Shown: positions 28,359 through 39,011 of the stretch, piece after piece | Layout of the letters: the number at the start of each line of letters is the position of its first letter | Numbering within the stretch: position 1 is the stretch's first letter | Assembly: GCF_002464935.1 (NCBI RefSeq) | Contig: NZ_NBYY01000003.1 | Span: 1-64,000 of the forward strand | Source: Candidatus Enterovibrio escicola | Lineage (GTDB): Bacteria; Pseudomonadota; Gammaproteobacteria; Enterobacterales; Vibrionaceae | Reading direction: 5' to 3' | DNA length: 64,000 bases | Made by a program: the position numbers and the translations under genes | The notes under the pieces: model-generated | Database searches by the model: none | Told to the model about the DNA's origin: nothing | Seen by the model: the letters and a program-made list of their open reading frames with translations, nothing else

Positions 28359-29672
28359 GAACTATGGTCAAATCTGGTGTACAGCTTCCAGAGCAGTATC
28401 TTGATGATTGACGTTTGTTTCACGAATGTATTTCTAAATTTCACGCCTTTGATGATATCCGCGAGTAATTGAAAGCCTCGCAACTGTACGCCAGTTAACC
28501 TCAGAGGTTCGCATTAGTTTTCAGACCATTGCCAGTGGCGTTTTTCGGTTTCCACAATTCTTGGTTTGTTCGTGATTAGCCTCACGGTTGCAAACATTGA
28601 TTCAGTGGGGAAATCGTAAAATGCCAGTATTTCCACTTCGTCTTTGGTCAGGCACTCCGCTGCTTTGGAATATTTAGTACCATATCGTGTTTCGAATTGT
28701 CCGAAGGCTGTATGTGCTTATTGTTGTGTCTCCGCCATCCAGATATCTTGAAGCATTTTTTATTCTTGGTTGAACAGCTTTTGGGACTTTGTTTAATACA
28801 TTGGCCGTTTTGTGTAGCCAGTAAAGCTGATGACGCGTAGTTAGCCAATGCTTTATCACTTCACTTAAAAAACCGAAATCGTCATCACCAATGGCGAGTT
28901 CAGGATCGATATTGATACCTTGGGACGTTAGCTGTGATAGCACTTTAAGCTAACTGACCTCTGACTCCCTGTACCCATCGACAACAACTAGCACTTCATT
29001 GCGGCAGGCATCATCTACGCCGATGACAACAATCAGGCAAAGCTTGTTATCTATTTGAACTTTACAGTAAATACCATTGGCTAAAATGGAGACATACCGT
29101 CGTTTACTTAGGTTGCTCTTACGCCACGGGTGTATTCTGCTTCCCACTGCTGCTTGAGTCGAGAAACCTTGTTTGCTGACAAGCCCTTGGCTTTCTTACC
29201 TAATAACAATTCTAGAGCTGGCTGCATATCCCCCGAGGATAAAGCCAAGGGATAAGCTCTTTTATGTTTTTGGCTCGCTTGAGATAGAGTGGAACCAGTG
29301 TGCTGTTGAATTTGATCTCGCTTCCTGTTTTATCTCGAACCTTTAGAACTTTGACGGTAATGTAGCCCAGCTAAGGTTATAGGTGCCATTCAGGCAAATG
29401 ACCATTGCGAAGCACTCTCTGCTTTCCGTTAGCTTGAAGTTCTGTAAAATAATCGAGCAAGAATTGAACTTCGGCTTTTATAGCTTGAACCAAGAACTGC
29501 GGTGCGCCTTGTTTCAGCAGTTCATTAAGTGATTTTTCTAATTTAGGAAGCTCGGTAACGTTATGATTATTGTCCATGAGGTGTGTTTCTTATTGGTTGT
29601 TGATCTGGCGAGATTAATCAACAGGTTACACCGCATTCTTTCCTACTCATACACCAAAAATCACTATAGCTC
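28359..29672 (-). mobile_element. IS256-family element, dead transposase
   Basis: About 1.31 kb with imperfect inverted ends (GAACTATGGTCAAATCTGG at the left; ACCAAAAATCACTATAGCTC at the right). Transposase pieces on the minus strand from the ATG at 29577 are MDNNHNVTELPKLEKSLNEL, KVRDKTGSEIKFNSTLVPLY, SNLSKRRYVSILANGIY, VDNKLCLIVVIGVDDACRN, then KVPKAVQPRIKNA and VTGVQLRGFQLLADIIKG at the C-terminus. IS256 is a DDE enzyme with mutator-type domain. Several stops and frameshifts separate these parts. IS982 sequence flanks only the left side. Confidence 0.8.
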
Positions 29673-29822
29673 CACCGAAATTCATGTCAAGTACGATACG
29701 GTTATAGGTCTGTTTGATTAATATAACTAAGTGAGTTGAACTTAACAGTTTTACGGATTGAGGGGTAACAATCCTGCAGGGTAGATATGAAATGATAATA
29801 CCTCATCATGGTAAATGCACTT

Positions 29823-30774
29823 GGCGTTGTTGATTAAATCAGGCCTACAATTCACTGATCCCAATTTTCTTACAATCCTAATTTATCTGCTGGCGAACAG
29901 GTATATCAAGTCTTCTAACTTTGTTTATTGCTGTCATATTTACCAACGCTTCACTAACTTGAACATTGTAATCACGAAGAGTGAGTTTAGAGCTGAGTAA
30001 CTGTTTATAATGAAACATTGCTGTCTCTGCTAATGAGCGTTTGTGATAAACCTTGTCATTATTTCCACTTTGCCAATTTATCTTCTTCATAACGCTTTTA
30101 CCTCTTCATTTCTAGGATGCCTTTCCTCCCAATATCAAGCGTTGCTTGGAGGTGGAATACTGGGTGTTATTCCTTTATTTTTCAGTACGTGGTGACATAC
30201 TTTTGTGTCATAGGCTCCATCGGTACTGACTTGCTGTATCTTTCGTTGTAATAGGTTAAGCAATGTAGGTGAAAGCTTATTGTCACCCACAAAAACTAGG
30301 CTAACTTCTGCAGTGATAACCTCATGAGTAGACACATCAACGGCAAAATGAAGTTTTCGCCAAATACGCCGATTTTCCTTAATCGTGTTTACGTGTTTTC
30401 CATTCACCCTCGTCGTATACCTTTAGGACTGTGGCACCTGCTCCTAGACTTGGCAAACAGTACTTAACTTCTACGGTCTCAGAACTCTTACTAATGCAAG
30501 TGTATATAGGGGATTTTAGTCGAACATTTATCAAGGTAAAGATTGAATTGAGAAAGCCTTATAATCCACGAAGTGAGAGCTTGAAAATATCTTTCATCAT
30601 CAGTGCCGTTTCAATCTCGGTATCCAAAAAGTGATTGAGCCACGGTTTACTAATGCTTGATTATATTGTTGCCAGTTTCTGATCTGGGTCTTTCCTATCA
30701 TCACCTCCCGCTTAACTCCATGATGATCTAATCGTGGAAATCACGATTAGTTCAGATATTTGGGAAACACCGCC
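29823..30774 (-). mobile_element. IS5 copy, both ends, dead transposase
   Basis: Ends GGCGTTGTTGATTAAATCAG (left) and GGGAAACACCGCC (right), 952 bp. Transposase pieces keep RRIWRKLHFAVDVSTHEVIT, VSTDGAYDTKVCHHVL and the RSLAETAMFHYKQ block with the last DDE Glu. The region for the first Asp is disrupted and stops are present. Confidence 0.8.
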
Positions 30775-31139
30775 AATTGGATGTATAACCTAATTGTTAT
30801 CAGAATTTCTATTCTACTTGGAAGACGGTTCATTATTTGGTAAATTCATATCCCCATCAAGACTGAAGCATGTTAAGGTCGGAGGTTTTTTGGATTACAT
30901 TGAGTACAAAACCTCTTTGTCCCTATAAATATTTGCCAAAGAATCTCTAACTAAAATATATGCGTATTACAGTATAAACAAGCACGATACAGTGACAATA
31001 CTTTCCTAGTAATCCCTTTTCTTTTGAATCCCGTCTAATTTTTTATTAGTCTTTGTTAATTTTAGTTATTTGAACATAAATATGTTTGGATAAATTGGGT
31101 ATACTGTTCAACCAATTAATCGGCTAGAGAAAAAACATA
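30775..31139. promoter_or_regulatory. Upstream region of the SPFH operon
   Basis: No gene. A stem GAGGTTTT/AAAACCTC with a long loop lies at 30882-30913. A TATACT at about 31099 with GGG before it may be a -10 box, but no good -35 fits. I treat it only as the probable promoter area. Confidence 0.3.
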
Positions 31140-32087
31140 ATGGAAATATTACAAATGCTTTCGACGATTTTTAGTCCGTGGGTTATACTTGCGGTGCTGG
31201 TTGTCATTGCGCTTCGCACTTCAGTGAAGTTTGTGCCACAAAATACAGCTTATATTATTGAACGCTTTGGGAAATACCATAAAACCATGGAAGCAGGCTT
31301 GAACGGGCTAGTACCGTTTATTGACCGAGTGGCTTATATGCGCACGTTGAAAGAACAAGCATTTGATGTACCAAGTCAATCAGCTATTACTCGAGATAAT
31401 ATTTCTCTGGTAGTTGACGGTGTTCTTTACATCAAGGTGCTTGATCCAGTTAAAGCATGTTACGGTGTTGATGATTACGTTTTTTCCGTCACACAGTTGG
31501 CTCAAACATCAATGCGATCCGAAATCGGGCGTATGGAACTCGATAAAACCTTCGAAGAACGTGAAAATTTGAATACCGCAATCGTAAGTGCGATTAACGA
31601 AGCAGGAGCACCATGGGGTGTACAGGTGCTACGTTATGAAATTAAAGATATTGATCCACCACGTTCTGTATTGGATGCGATGGAACGTCAGATGAAAGCT
31701 GAGCGTGAGAAACGTGCAGTGATTCTAGAATCCGAAGGCACGTGTCAGTCAGAAATTAACGTGGCTGAGGGTAATAAGCGAGCTCGTGTGTTAGCTGCAG
31801 AAGCTGAGAGATCGGAGCAAATTCTGAAAGCGGAAGGTGAGGCGCAAGCGATTATTTCGGTAGCCCAAGCGCAAGCAGAAGCACTGGAAGTGGTGGGTCG
31901 CACGGCAGCTACAGCAGAAGGTCAAAAAGCTATACAGCTTGATTTGGCGGACAAAGCAATTGAAGCAAAGAGAGCTATTGCGAGAGAGTCTACGGTGGTG
32001 TTGTTACCCGACGGTCAATCCAGTGCTGCAAGCATTGTTGCTGAATCAATGAGCATTATTAACACCTTAAATGCAAGCAAGTCCTAA
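31140..32087 (+). CDS. SPFH/stomatin-like membrane protein
   Basis: 315 residues. One N-terminal membrane segment (about 8-28), then an SPFH/band-7 domain (about 30-190: VPQNTAYIIERFGKYHKTME, ITRDNISLVVDGVLYIKVLD), then a charged helical flotillin-like tail with repeated Ala-Glu runs (AEAERSEQILKAEGEAQA, 220-260). This is the QmcA/YbbK-stomatin type. Such proteins form large cages or rings in the membrane, often around proteases such as FtsH, and almost always pair with an NfeD protein, as here: its stop overlaps the next start by one base (TAATG). ATG start has a modest purine stretch. Intact. Confidence 0.92.
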   Translation: MEILQMLSTIFSPWVILAVLVVIALRTSVKFVPQNTAYIIERFGKYHKTMEAGLNGLVPFIDRVAYMRTLKEQAFDVPSQSAITRDNISLVVDGVLYIKVLDPVKACYGVDDYVFSVTQLAQTSMRSEIGRMELDKTFEERENLNTAIVSAINEAGAPWGVQVLRYEIKDIDPPRSVLDAMERQMKAEREKRAVILESEGTCQSEINVAEGNKRARVLAAEAERSEQILKAEGEAQAIISVAQAQAEALEVVGRTAATAEGQKAIQLDLADKAIEAKRAIARESTVVLLPDGQSSAASIVAESMSIINTLNASKS

Positions 32088-32572
32088 TGGCTGTGGTCAG
32101 TTATCTTAACGATAATTTGGCAGAAGTGACAATAATCACAGGTTTAGTTTTCCTGATCGTGGAAATCTTGGTGTTGGGGTTATCGACTATCGTCTTGCTG
32201 ACACTAGGACTCTCAACGGTGGCCACGGGGACATTGGTTTGGCTGGGATTACTACCGTCAACCTTTATTTCTGTGATAGGCAGTTCTGGTATTGGTGCTG
32301 GTATTTTAACCGCAGCACTTTGGCTGCCGATGAAGAAAATACAACATGTTGAGAGTAGGCAACGGAATATCCATAGTGATTTTGTTGGCTTGGTTCTCGA
32401 ACTGGAGTCTCGCCTTGATGTGCAACATCCTGTAGCTATGAAGTATTCTGGAGTAAATTGGACCTTAGTTCTTGAACCTCATCATCGTGATACCGTAGTT
32501 GAACTTGGCCAAATTGTAAAGGTTGTTGCGGTTGATGTCGGTAAGTTTACCGTTGAACCTATCAAAGATTAA
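32087..32572 (+). CDS. NfeD-like membrane protein
   Basis: 161 residues. Membrane segments at about 17-35, 38-55 and 58-80, followed by a soluble OB-fold domain (about 95-160; SGVNWTLVLEPHHRD, GQIVKVVAVDVGKFTVEP). This is the short NfeD1b type that works with the SPFH protein next door. Start codon overlaps the SPFH stop, so translation is coupled. A strong terminator follows at 32648, closing the two-gene operon. Confidence 0.9.
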   Translation: MAVVSYLNDNLAEVTIITGLVFLIVEILVLGLSTIVLLTLGLSTVATGTLVWLGLLPSTFISVIGSSGIGAGILTAALWLPMKKIQHVESRQRNIHSDFVGLVLELESRLDVQHPVAMKYSGVNWTLVLEPHHRDTVVELGQIVKVVAVDVGKFTVEPIKD

Positions 32573-32647
32573 TGGGGTGAATTTCTACTTAGAGTGAGTT
32601 TTAGACAGTTCTGAATCTGCATCTATGAATTCAGTCAATAAACTGAC

Positions 32648-32684
32648 GGATACCCTAATGTGAAGACGTGAGGGTATCCTTTTT
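32648..32684 (+). terminator. Rho-independent terminator of SPFH-NfeD operon
   Basis: GGATACCCT pairs perfectly with AGGGTATCC (9 bp), loop of 14 bases, then a T-run of five. Lies 75 bp past the NfeD stop. Confidence 0.85.
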
Positions 32685-32721
32685 ATGGAAAAGTGTAGGT
32701 ATTTAATATTACACTTGAAGT

Positions 32722-32870
32722 AACCTGAACTGCGCATAAAAAATGGCCTAAATGATGAAGTCGAGATCTGATCGTTTGGATTAAATCATCAGTCATAAAA
32801 GGACGTTATCATGAGTAATTAAGACGATGTTTGCATAAAACTCACCGATTTCTATCAGGTTTTTCTTCAT
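32722..32870 (+). mobile_element. IS982 5' end
   Basis: AACCTGAACTGCGCATAAA and about 150 bp of leader and start region. The transposase start ATGAGTAATTAA stops at once. Confidence 0.7.
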
Positions 32871-33012
32871 GGCTTTGAACTTCCATTGAAGAAAATAATT
32901 GCGCATTCATTCGGTTATTACGGAAAAGTATACAATATGTTTCAATTGGTTATCCATATTAAATTTTTCTATTTACTAGGTTCCAATGTGTACGGGATCC
33001 TGTCCCTAGGAT
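32871..33012 (+). mobile_element. IS1 InsB fragment
   Basis: Short pieces like LKKIIAHSFGYYGKVYNM and IKFFYLLGSNVYGILS correspond to the InsB middle seen at 18380-19131. Nothing of the ends remains. Confidence 0.5.
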
Positions 33013-33015
33013 AAA

Positions 33016-33289
33016 CACCTTCCGGAAGGTGCAATACACACCCTAGCTGTTGAGCGCTTCCGTAATGATAATTACAGGGATGAAAACGGCAAGTTCATTA
33101 ATATGCATCCTGCAATTACAGCGAAAGTTGAACAAGAACCAAAATAGTCTGGACGAGCTCATAATTCTTTTGTGTCTGACAATGGCACACTTGTCGCTGC
33201 CATAATATTTAAGGTGGTCTGCAGTAAAAATAAGAAACTAAAAGGCTAAAACCATAGCACACAAGTGCTATGCCAATATTCATTTAACT
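33016..33289. other. Unassigned block with two perfect hairpins
   Basis: Begins with a 16-bp palindrome CACCTTCCGGAAGGTG (33016-33031). A frame gives VERFRNDNYRDENGKFIN followed by a stop, which I cannot place. A second hairpin CATAGCAC-ACAA-GTGCTATG lies near 33255-33275. It may be the 5' part of the IS605-type remnant that follows. Confidence 0.35.
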
Positions 33290-33600
33290 GAAACTATACC
33301 AAGTGAAGTGATTGATAAAAGTTGCACTATCCCCTGTGATAAAAGGGGTTGCTTCATCCAAGCACAACAACGTATCGAATCTAATACCGAAATTCAAGGG
33401 AGAAGTTAATGTGTTAGTGTAGATTAAGGTGTACGAATATTTGCAACTTGTCTTGATATACTTAATATAAATGAAGCGCGGATTGTTGGTGATAACTTTA
33501 CCAAAGACAAGTTATTTCCATTAATGATGCGAGTGGATAAGCTGTTCAGGAAAAAACAAAAGTTTCAAACACTCAGAAAGGTGTTATATTCATAAATATT
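33290..33600 (+). pseudogene. IS200/IS605 TnpB fragment
   Basis: A frame reads VSVD-stop-GVRIFATCL, then EARIVGDNFTKDKLFPLMMR, then VDKLFRKKQKFQTLRKV. VSVDxGVR is the RuvC-I block of TnpB RNA-guided nucleases (usually DPGVR); the catalytic Asp is kept, and the next codon has become TAA. The remaining RuvC-II and -III parts and the zinc finger are missing. Confidence 0.6.
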
Positions 33601-33663
33601 CCTCGGTGGACTTGAAATTAAATCGTTTATTTTAATCGTGAAATTAGCCGTCTATTAGTCTAA

Positions 33664-33736
33664 TAATGGTGTTTTTTCCAAAATATCTGAACTAATCGCG
33701 ATGCCTATGATCAGATCATCATGGAGTTAAGCGGGG
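33664..33736 (+). mobile_element. IS5 5' end
   Basis: GGTGTTTTTTCCAAAATATC to the phrase GGAGTTAAGCGGG, then joins IS982. About 73 bp. Confidence 0.7.
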
Positions 33737-34462
33737 CTTATTAAGCTGAGTTATCTTGATGCTCGGCTTCTTTGGTTGAAATGAATACGCGATGAGCCCT
33801 GCCTGAAAGTTAATATAACTACAGTGCCGAGAATGCTCGATTTTGGGTATGTTTTTTAGTTGGTCAAAAACGGTTTCAATAATAAATCGTTTCTGGAGTA
33901 TCAGGCGGTCCCAAAGTTTCATCACTTTAGGTTTCATATTCTTTTACACACCCGTTATCAGTATCACTCCCTTGTCTGCAAGTTCCCGCCCCAATGGACT
34001 AGAAATATAACCTTTATCTCCGTATAAACGCCCCCAAAGCTCGTCAGCCATTTCCGACACAGGATTTCTATCATCTACGTTAACCATCGTTACTTTAACT
34101 GAGATAATACCACCTTGGTCATTAATAATAAGGTATAATTTGAAGCTGTAAAACCATCCAATTTCCCCTTTTCAGCGCTTCGCTGTACCTTCAAAAATCT
34201 GATGTCTGAAACTTCGTAAGTTGTGAAAAACCTGTAGCTTGGACAAATTAGCGAAGGCAATCCTTGTCGGTTTTATCTGACGATGAGGTAGCGGCAAACA
34301 AAGTGGATGTAATAGGTTTTGAAGTCTCGATACCTTAATTGATGGAAAGCTATCACTATCGTCATCACTTCACTAACTAAGAAGCGAGAATGCTTGTTTC
34401 TTTGCTTGATATCGGAAGAAATTAGGTGTTTTTCACATGCAGCGAGGAAAGTCTAGCAAAAG
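33737..34462 (-). mobile_element. IS982, both ends trimmed
   Basis: Minus-strand blocks include KPKVMKLWDRLILQKRFI, IETVFDQLKNIPKIEHSRH, and start-side ISSDIKQRNKHSRFLVSEV. Both inverted ends are missing; IS5 pieces flank it on either side in the same orientation to each other (33664 and 34463). Confidence 0.75.
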
Positions 34463-35443
34463 GGTGTTGTTTCCCAAATATTTAAACTAATCACAATCCC
34501 TACGATCAGATCATCATGGAGTTAAGTAGAAGGTGATGATGGGAAAGACCAAGCACAAAATTAGAAATTGGAAACAATGTCATCAAACATTAGTAAACTA
34601 AGGATTCGTCACTTGTTGGATAAACGTCGCTGCCATTAAGGTGTGTCATTGTTTAAAGCATCACGATCATTGTTGCCGTGGGTTTATATTTTCGGATACC
34701 GCGATTGAAACGGAACTGATGGTGAAAGGTATTTTTAAGCTCCCACCTCATGTATTACAATGCTTTCTTAATTCGGTTTTTACATTGATGAATGTTCCAC
34801 TGAAATCACCTACAATACACTTGCATTAGTAAGTGGTCTAAAACCGTAAAAGTTAAGTACCGTTTACCGAGTCAAGGAGATTTCGCCCACGTTATTATTG
34901 ATGCTACAGCCTAAAGGTATACGGAGAAGGTCAATGGAAAACGCGTAAACACAGTTAAAGAAAAGTGGCGTATTTGGCGCAAACTCCATTTTGCGTTGAC
35001 GTGTCTACTCATGAGATTATTGCTGCAGAAGTTATCCTAGTTTCTGAGGGTAAAATAAGTTTTTACCTATATTGCTTAACCCATTACGACGAAAGATACA
35101 GCAAGTCAGTGCTGATGGAGCCTATGACACAAGAGCATGTCACCCCGTACTGAAGAAAAAATGGATAATACCTAGTATTCCATCTCGAAGCAACGCGGGA
35201 TACTGGGAGGAATGGCATCCTAGAAATTAAGCTTTAAAGACTTTAAAAGGGGACAAACTGGCGGAGTGAAAAAAGGACAGGGGTTATCACAAATTCTCAT
35301 TAACATAGATAGCAAGGTTTCGCTATAAACAGTTGCTAAGGCCTAAACTTACTCTGTATAATTACAATACTCAAGTTAGTGAAGCGCTGCCAAATATGGA
35401 CAAAGTTATAAGACTCGGTAGGCCTAATCTAATAAACAACGTC
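34463..35443 (+). mobile_element. IS5 copy, both ends, dead
   Basis: Ends GGTGTTGTTTCCC and AATAAACAACGTC, 981 bp. Transposase pieces include FIFSDTAIETELMVKGIF, LHFALTCLLMRLL-like debris and the ADGAYDTRACH equivalent in broken frames. The block PVRQQIN and leading 3' leader is shortened by deletion. Confidence 0.8.
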
Positions 35444-35500
35444 GGATAAGTATATTCGGAGAAACGCTACTCCCACCTCTTTTCAATTTTTGCGACAAAA
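35444..35500 (+). mobile_element. IS6 3' terminus
   Basis: About 57 bp matching the right end of the IS6 copies (CCTCTTTTCAATTTTTGCGA), lying 80 bp past the dgt stop. Confidence 0.55.
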
Positions 35501-35580
35501 ATTAATATTGTCATTTTTACGAACATGTCAGTGTATAAAAATACGGTAAGAACTTTAGAGTCATGACGACTTACCACTCG

Positions 35581-37044
35581 TTAGTTGCTGACGATCAGTA
35601 TTTTGTATTCGTCAAAAGCGAACTGATCAGTCATTCCGCTTACGTAGTCCTGTAAAAGACGACAACGGAGGTAAAACTCCCATAGTTTCGTGTCAGTTAT
35701 ACCCACGTCGTTATTCTTCAAGGCAAGTTGATATGCAGCCACGTGTCCCCTTGAAAGTTTGTTGAAAAAGCGTCTCTCAATAGAATTGTTATGTCCGTTC
35801 TTATTTACAAGGATTTGGAATTCATCTTGTGTTAGCTCAAGTAAGGGACGATATTCGGATAATAATCCGCCAATTATTTTATACCCTTGGAGTTCTAGAG
35901 TTTCGACTTCAGGATTATTGAAAACATAGTTGAATGCAATGTTCTTGAATGTTTCTGTCAACGCATGAAACTGACTATGATCTTCCAACAATGCACGATT
36001 TAAATTACCGTGATAAACTTGGTGAATATTGTGGATAAACTGGTGTGCAGCATGCTTGACCAATGGTTGCACCATTTCTACACGTAAATAGATAAAGAAC
36101 TTATGTACAGGATTGATTTCATCATATTGTGCGGCCTGATATATATCGTTTAGTACGGATTGAAAAGTTTCTGCAGCTTTAATGGCACGATTTTCAGGTT
36201 CTAATTGGTGGAAAGTCACCTCAAGATGCGCTTTGAGGGTTTCAAGAGAGAGGATCCGCTTTTCTACAGCATCTTCTAAATCAGCCAAGCTGTATGAGAT
36301 ATCATCTGCCGCTTCCATAATATAGCTGAGTGGGTGACGACAATATTGTGCCATCTCCAGCTCTAGCATCATCGAATCAATATAGTATTTTTCAGTAATA
36401 TAAAAGCCAACTTTTTTAGTGAGATAATTTTTGTCATCTGGCACTTGTATTTTATATCCTGTGCCAGGACGTGTATATTTAAGTACGGATGCCGCCTGAC
36501 TGTATGTTAGGTTAAATCGATGTAATGATTGCACGAGGCGAATTGCCTGCGCGTTACCATCAAAATGAATCAGTTCGTGAATGATAGGTTCAAGCATGCT
36601 GTCGGGATGCGATTCATATAGAGCCTTAATTGGTGCAAGATGAGGTAAGTTTTCTTTAAACCATCGGTTGATAGCATCTTCACCGCAGTGACCGAAGGGG
36701 GGAGTGCCCATGTCATGTATTAAGCAAGCAACTTCCACCAATGACTCTATAGCACGTTCTAATCCAGTCAATCCATATTCGTTCATTTGTCCATTGCTTA
36801 GTTGTTCAAAAATAGATTGAACAATAGAGCGGCCAACTTGCTGTACTTCAAGCGAGTGGGTGAGGCGACTACGCACAGCAGAATTCCGTTCGAGTGGAAA
36901 TACTTGTGTTTTTTGTTGAAGTCGGCGGATAGGAGTAGAATTGATAATCATGCCACGATCGCTTTCAAATGCGTGATGGATATCGGAACCCGAAGTGCGA
37001 AGGCGAGCGAAACTAATCTTCTTTTTAAAATCAATGTGCGTCAT
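35581..37044 (-). CDS. dgt: Deoxyguanosinetriphosphate triphosphohydrolase
   Basis: 487 residues from the ATG at 37044 (MTHIDFKKKISF), the start that aligns with E. coli Dgt (505 residues); an upstream in-frame ATG at 37134 would add 30 unrelated residues. HD-domain motifs are present: RLTHSLEVQQVG (His 63), CLIHDMGTPPFGH (His 110, Asp 111) and the later AADDISYSLADLEDA with the metal-binding Asp. The N-terminal FESDRGMIINSTPIRRLQQK is the dNTP-binding helix of the family. The enzyme turns dGTP into deoxyguanosine and triphosphate, limiting dGTP pools and foreign DNA synthesis. Frame intact. No operon partner. Confidence 0.93.
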   Translation of the reverse strand: MTHIDFKKKISFARLRTSGSDIHHAFESDRGMIINSTPIRRLQQKTQVFPLERNSAVRSRLTHSLEVQQVGRSIVQSIFEQLSNGQMNEYGLTGLERAIESLVEVACLIHDMGTPPFGHCGEDAINRWFKENLPHLAPIKALYESHPDSMLEPIIHELIHFDGNAQAIRLVQSLHRFNLTYSQAASVLKYTRPGTGYKIQVPDDKNYLTKKVGFYITEKYYIDSMMLELEMAQYCRHPLSYIMEAADDISYSLADLEDAVEKRILSLETLKAHLEVTFHQLEPENRAIKAAETFQSVLNDIYQAAQYDEINPVHKFFIYLRVEMVQPLVKHAAHQFIHNIHQVYHGNLNRALLEDHSQFHALTETFKNIAFNYVFNNPEVETLELQGYKIIGGLLSEYRPLLELTQDEFQILVNKNGHNNSIERRFFNKLSRGHVAAYQLALKNNDVGITDTKLWEFYLRCRLLQDYVSGMTDQFAFDEYKILIVSN

Positions 37045-37447
37045 CAAGATTTCCCTAGGTACAAAACAAGATCTCCAACATGTATAGACTCCCCCAGTAA
37101 GGTTGCCATCGAATGCATATTCAAGCAACAGCAAGATGCTGATTTTTGCTAGATGACCTCCAATTCTATTCTATAGATTGGCTGACCAAGACCACGCCGT
37201 CAACTTTGCGACAGAACCCTGATTATTCCTATGAGGATTTACCCCGAACTAAACGCCCTGATGACCTTTGGAAATAGATCATCTTCAAGTTATTTTGGTA
37301 TAATGGATGAGAGACTTGTGAGATACCAATTTTCACTTGAGGTTCATACTCTAAGGTGTTCAAATGATGTTTAAATAACGGGCATAACAGAGATTGAGAC
37401 TTAAAGGTGCTGATAGCCAAATACCACTGACCAGATAATAGAATCCA
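37045..37447. other. Intergenic: IS6 end scrap and MITE-like end
   Basis: No gene. CAACTTTGCGACAGAACCC at 37199-37217 is an IS6-type inverted end (reads GGTTCTGTCGCAAAGTT). TCTTCAAGTTATTTTGGTAT at 37282-37301 is one end of the TATACC/CTTGAAG repeat family. The rest is unremarkable. Confidence 0.5.
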
Positions 37448-38155
37448 TCAACTGGTAACTAGAGCAGAGATAACACCAATCATAGCCCCAAATACACCAC
37501 CCCAAACTACCAACCAACTAAGGTGCTCTCGGATCATGGTTTGAATGATGTTTTTTACCAATTCTGGCGTTAGTTCAGTAAAACGTTGTTCAATTATCGA
37601 TTCAACGTTTGAAGTAACGTTGTTCATGGTATCTAGTTGTTGGACTTGGTTTTTTACGGCATCGAGGAAATCTTTTTGTTGTATAATTCCGATTATAGAC
37701 TCACGCATCTTCGTAACGAATGGATCTCGTAGTGGTATCAGCGCTTCTGGACCGCCCATTAGCATCAACATGCTGCCAAAAGAGCTGTTATTGATGACAT
37801 CAATCAGTCCATCAAATGTTGAATTGAAATCAATATGTTCGATAATAAGAGCAAAGTTAAAGGTGGAGCTTTCTGATATTTTTTTACTAAAGAAACGGTC
37901 AATGTTTTCTTTGGTAAAAAACTGATCCATAATCAGCGATTTGATACCAAGTTTGAACGCTTCAAAACGCACTTGAATCACTCCAGAACCGTAAAGGAAG
38001 GGTACTCTTTCAAACAGCATATGAATAGCCAAAAGGTTGGTCAGTGACCCAGATAGTGCAAACAAACCACCATAAAGTGCAACAGCCTCATCTAAGTAAT
38101 AACCAGCTGCAAAGATCACGATAGCAATCACATGGGTAAGAAAGCTTTTATTCAT
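37448..38155 (-). CDS. DUF445 membrane protein
   Basis: 235 residues. Hydrophobic segments at about 5-22, 25-45 and the C-terminus (213-233, WLVVWGGVFGAMIGVISALV) bracket a helical middle with the family motif SGSLTNLLAIHMLFERVPFLYG near 35-57 and FTKENIDRFFSKK near 80. Family members are inner-membrane proteins of unknown function, present in many Vibrio. Start ATG, frame clean. Stands alone; next gene upstream is an IS30 relic. Confidence 0.85.
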   Translation of the reverse strand: MNKSFLTHVIAIVIFAAGYYLDEAVALYGGLFALSGSLTNLLAIHMLFERVPFLYGSGVIQVRFEAFKLGIKSLIMDQFFTKENIDRFFSKKISESSTFNFALIIEHIDFNSTFDGLIDVINNSSFGSMLMLMGGPEALIPLRDPFVTKMRESIIGIIQQKDFLDAVKNQVQQLDTMNNVTSNVESIIEQRFTELTPELVKNIIQTMIREHLSWLVVWGGVFGAMIGVISALVTS

Positions 38156-38296
38156 TGTTTTTCCTTTTAAATCAATTTCAAGGCATAAATTTTAAAGGAC
38201 GATACTGCGTTGAACAACGCTTAACAATACAATATTTTATCTAGAGTGTAGATTACAACCGTAGTATGTAAGATTAGTTGTGCATGACTGGCGGTA

Positions 38297-38975
38297 TTAT
38301 TTGTACTGATTCTCAGTGGAAGCTATAACAACACCCTCCACCACTGTACCCACCTTCTTATTGGGTATCTTCCTTATGCAGCAGAGTTTATTGTCTTTAT
38401 CTAGCACAGTAAGCAGAAAAGATTTTTGCCCAGTCCCGACGACAGTATCATTTTTTAAATGACCAAACTTGATCTTTTCGTCTGCAATATCAGGCTGTTT
38501 TTCAATGCTAATACGGTTTTTTATCTTTACATTATCGCCGTTGCTCATCTTGATTTTGTAGGGTTTTCTATGATGGGGAGATCCTTGTATAGCGACCTGC
38601 CGTTATCCCTGTTAGACCATATATATCGGTACAGCGTGCTTTCACTGAGGATCATATCGTGCTTTAGAGTTAGTTCACCGATATCCACATTGGATGACAT
38701 ATGCATACTGAGACGCCCATGAATGAAGCTCTTAGTTTTCTCTGAAATACAGCCAGAAGCCGTCCTTTTCGTGGTGTTGGCACGGGTTTATTTAGCCTGT
38801 TTTTATGTAATTTGATGATAGACTACACCGTAAAAGTCCATCTAGGATATGGCGCTTTATTTCTCGACTGATAGTGGAGTAAGCATAGCCAAGTCTTTTA
38901 GCAATCTGGTTAAAGGAATCACCTTCAGCCAATCGTTACTCAATATAATATCAGTCATTGTCATTTAACTTTTTA
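38297..38975 (-). pseudogene. IS30-family transposase, decayed
   Basis: On the minus strand the order is YKKLNDND, then LAEGDSFNQIAKRLGY and AYSTISREIKRH (the N-terminal helix-turn-helix), then STLYRYIWSNRDNG, KIKNRISIEKQPDIADEKI, and HLKNDTVVGTGQKSFLLT. The catalytic-Asp motif GDTVIG has become NDTVVG. Several stops and shifts; C-terminal part absent. Confidence 0.75.
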
Positions 38976-39011
38976 TGAGCTATGCACATCTCCAAGCTAA
39001 AATAGGATGCT

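Noticed and set aside
35581-37134. Longer dgt start at 37134
   Set aside because: The extra 30 residues do not resemble the family; ATG at 37044 aligns with the known start and has a better ribosome-binding site.
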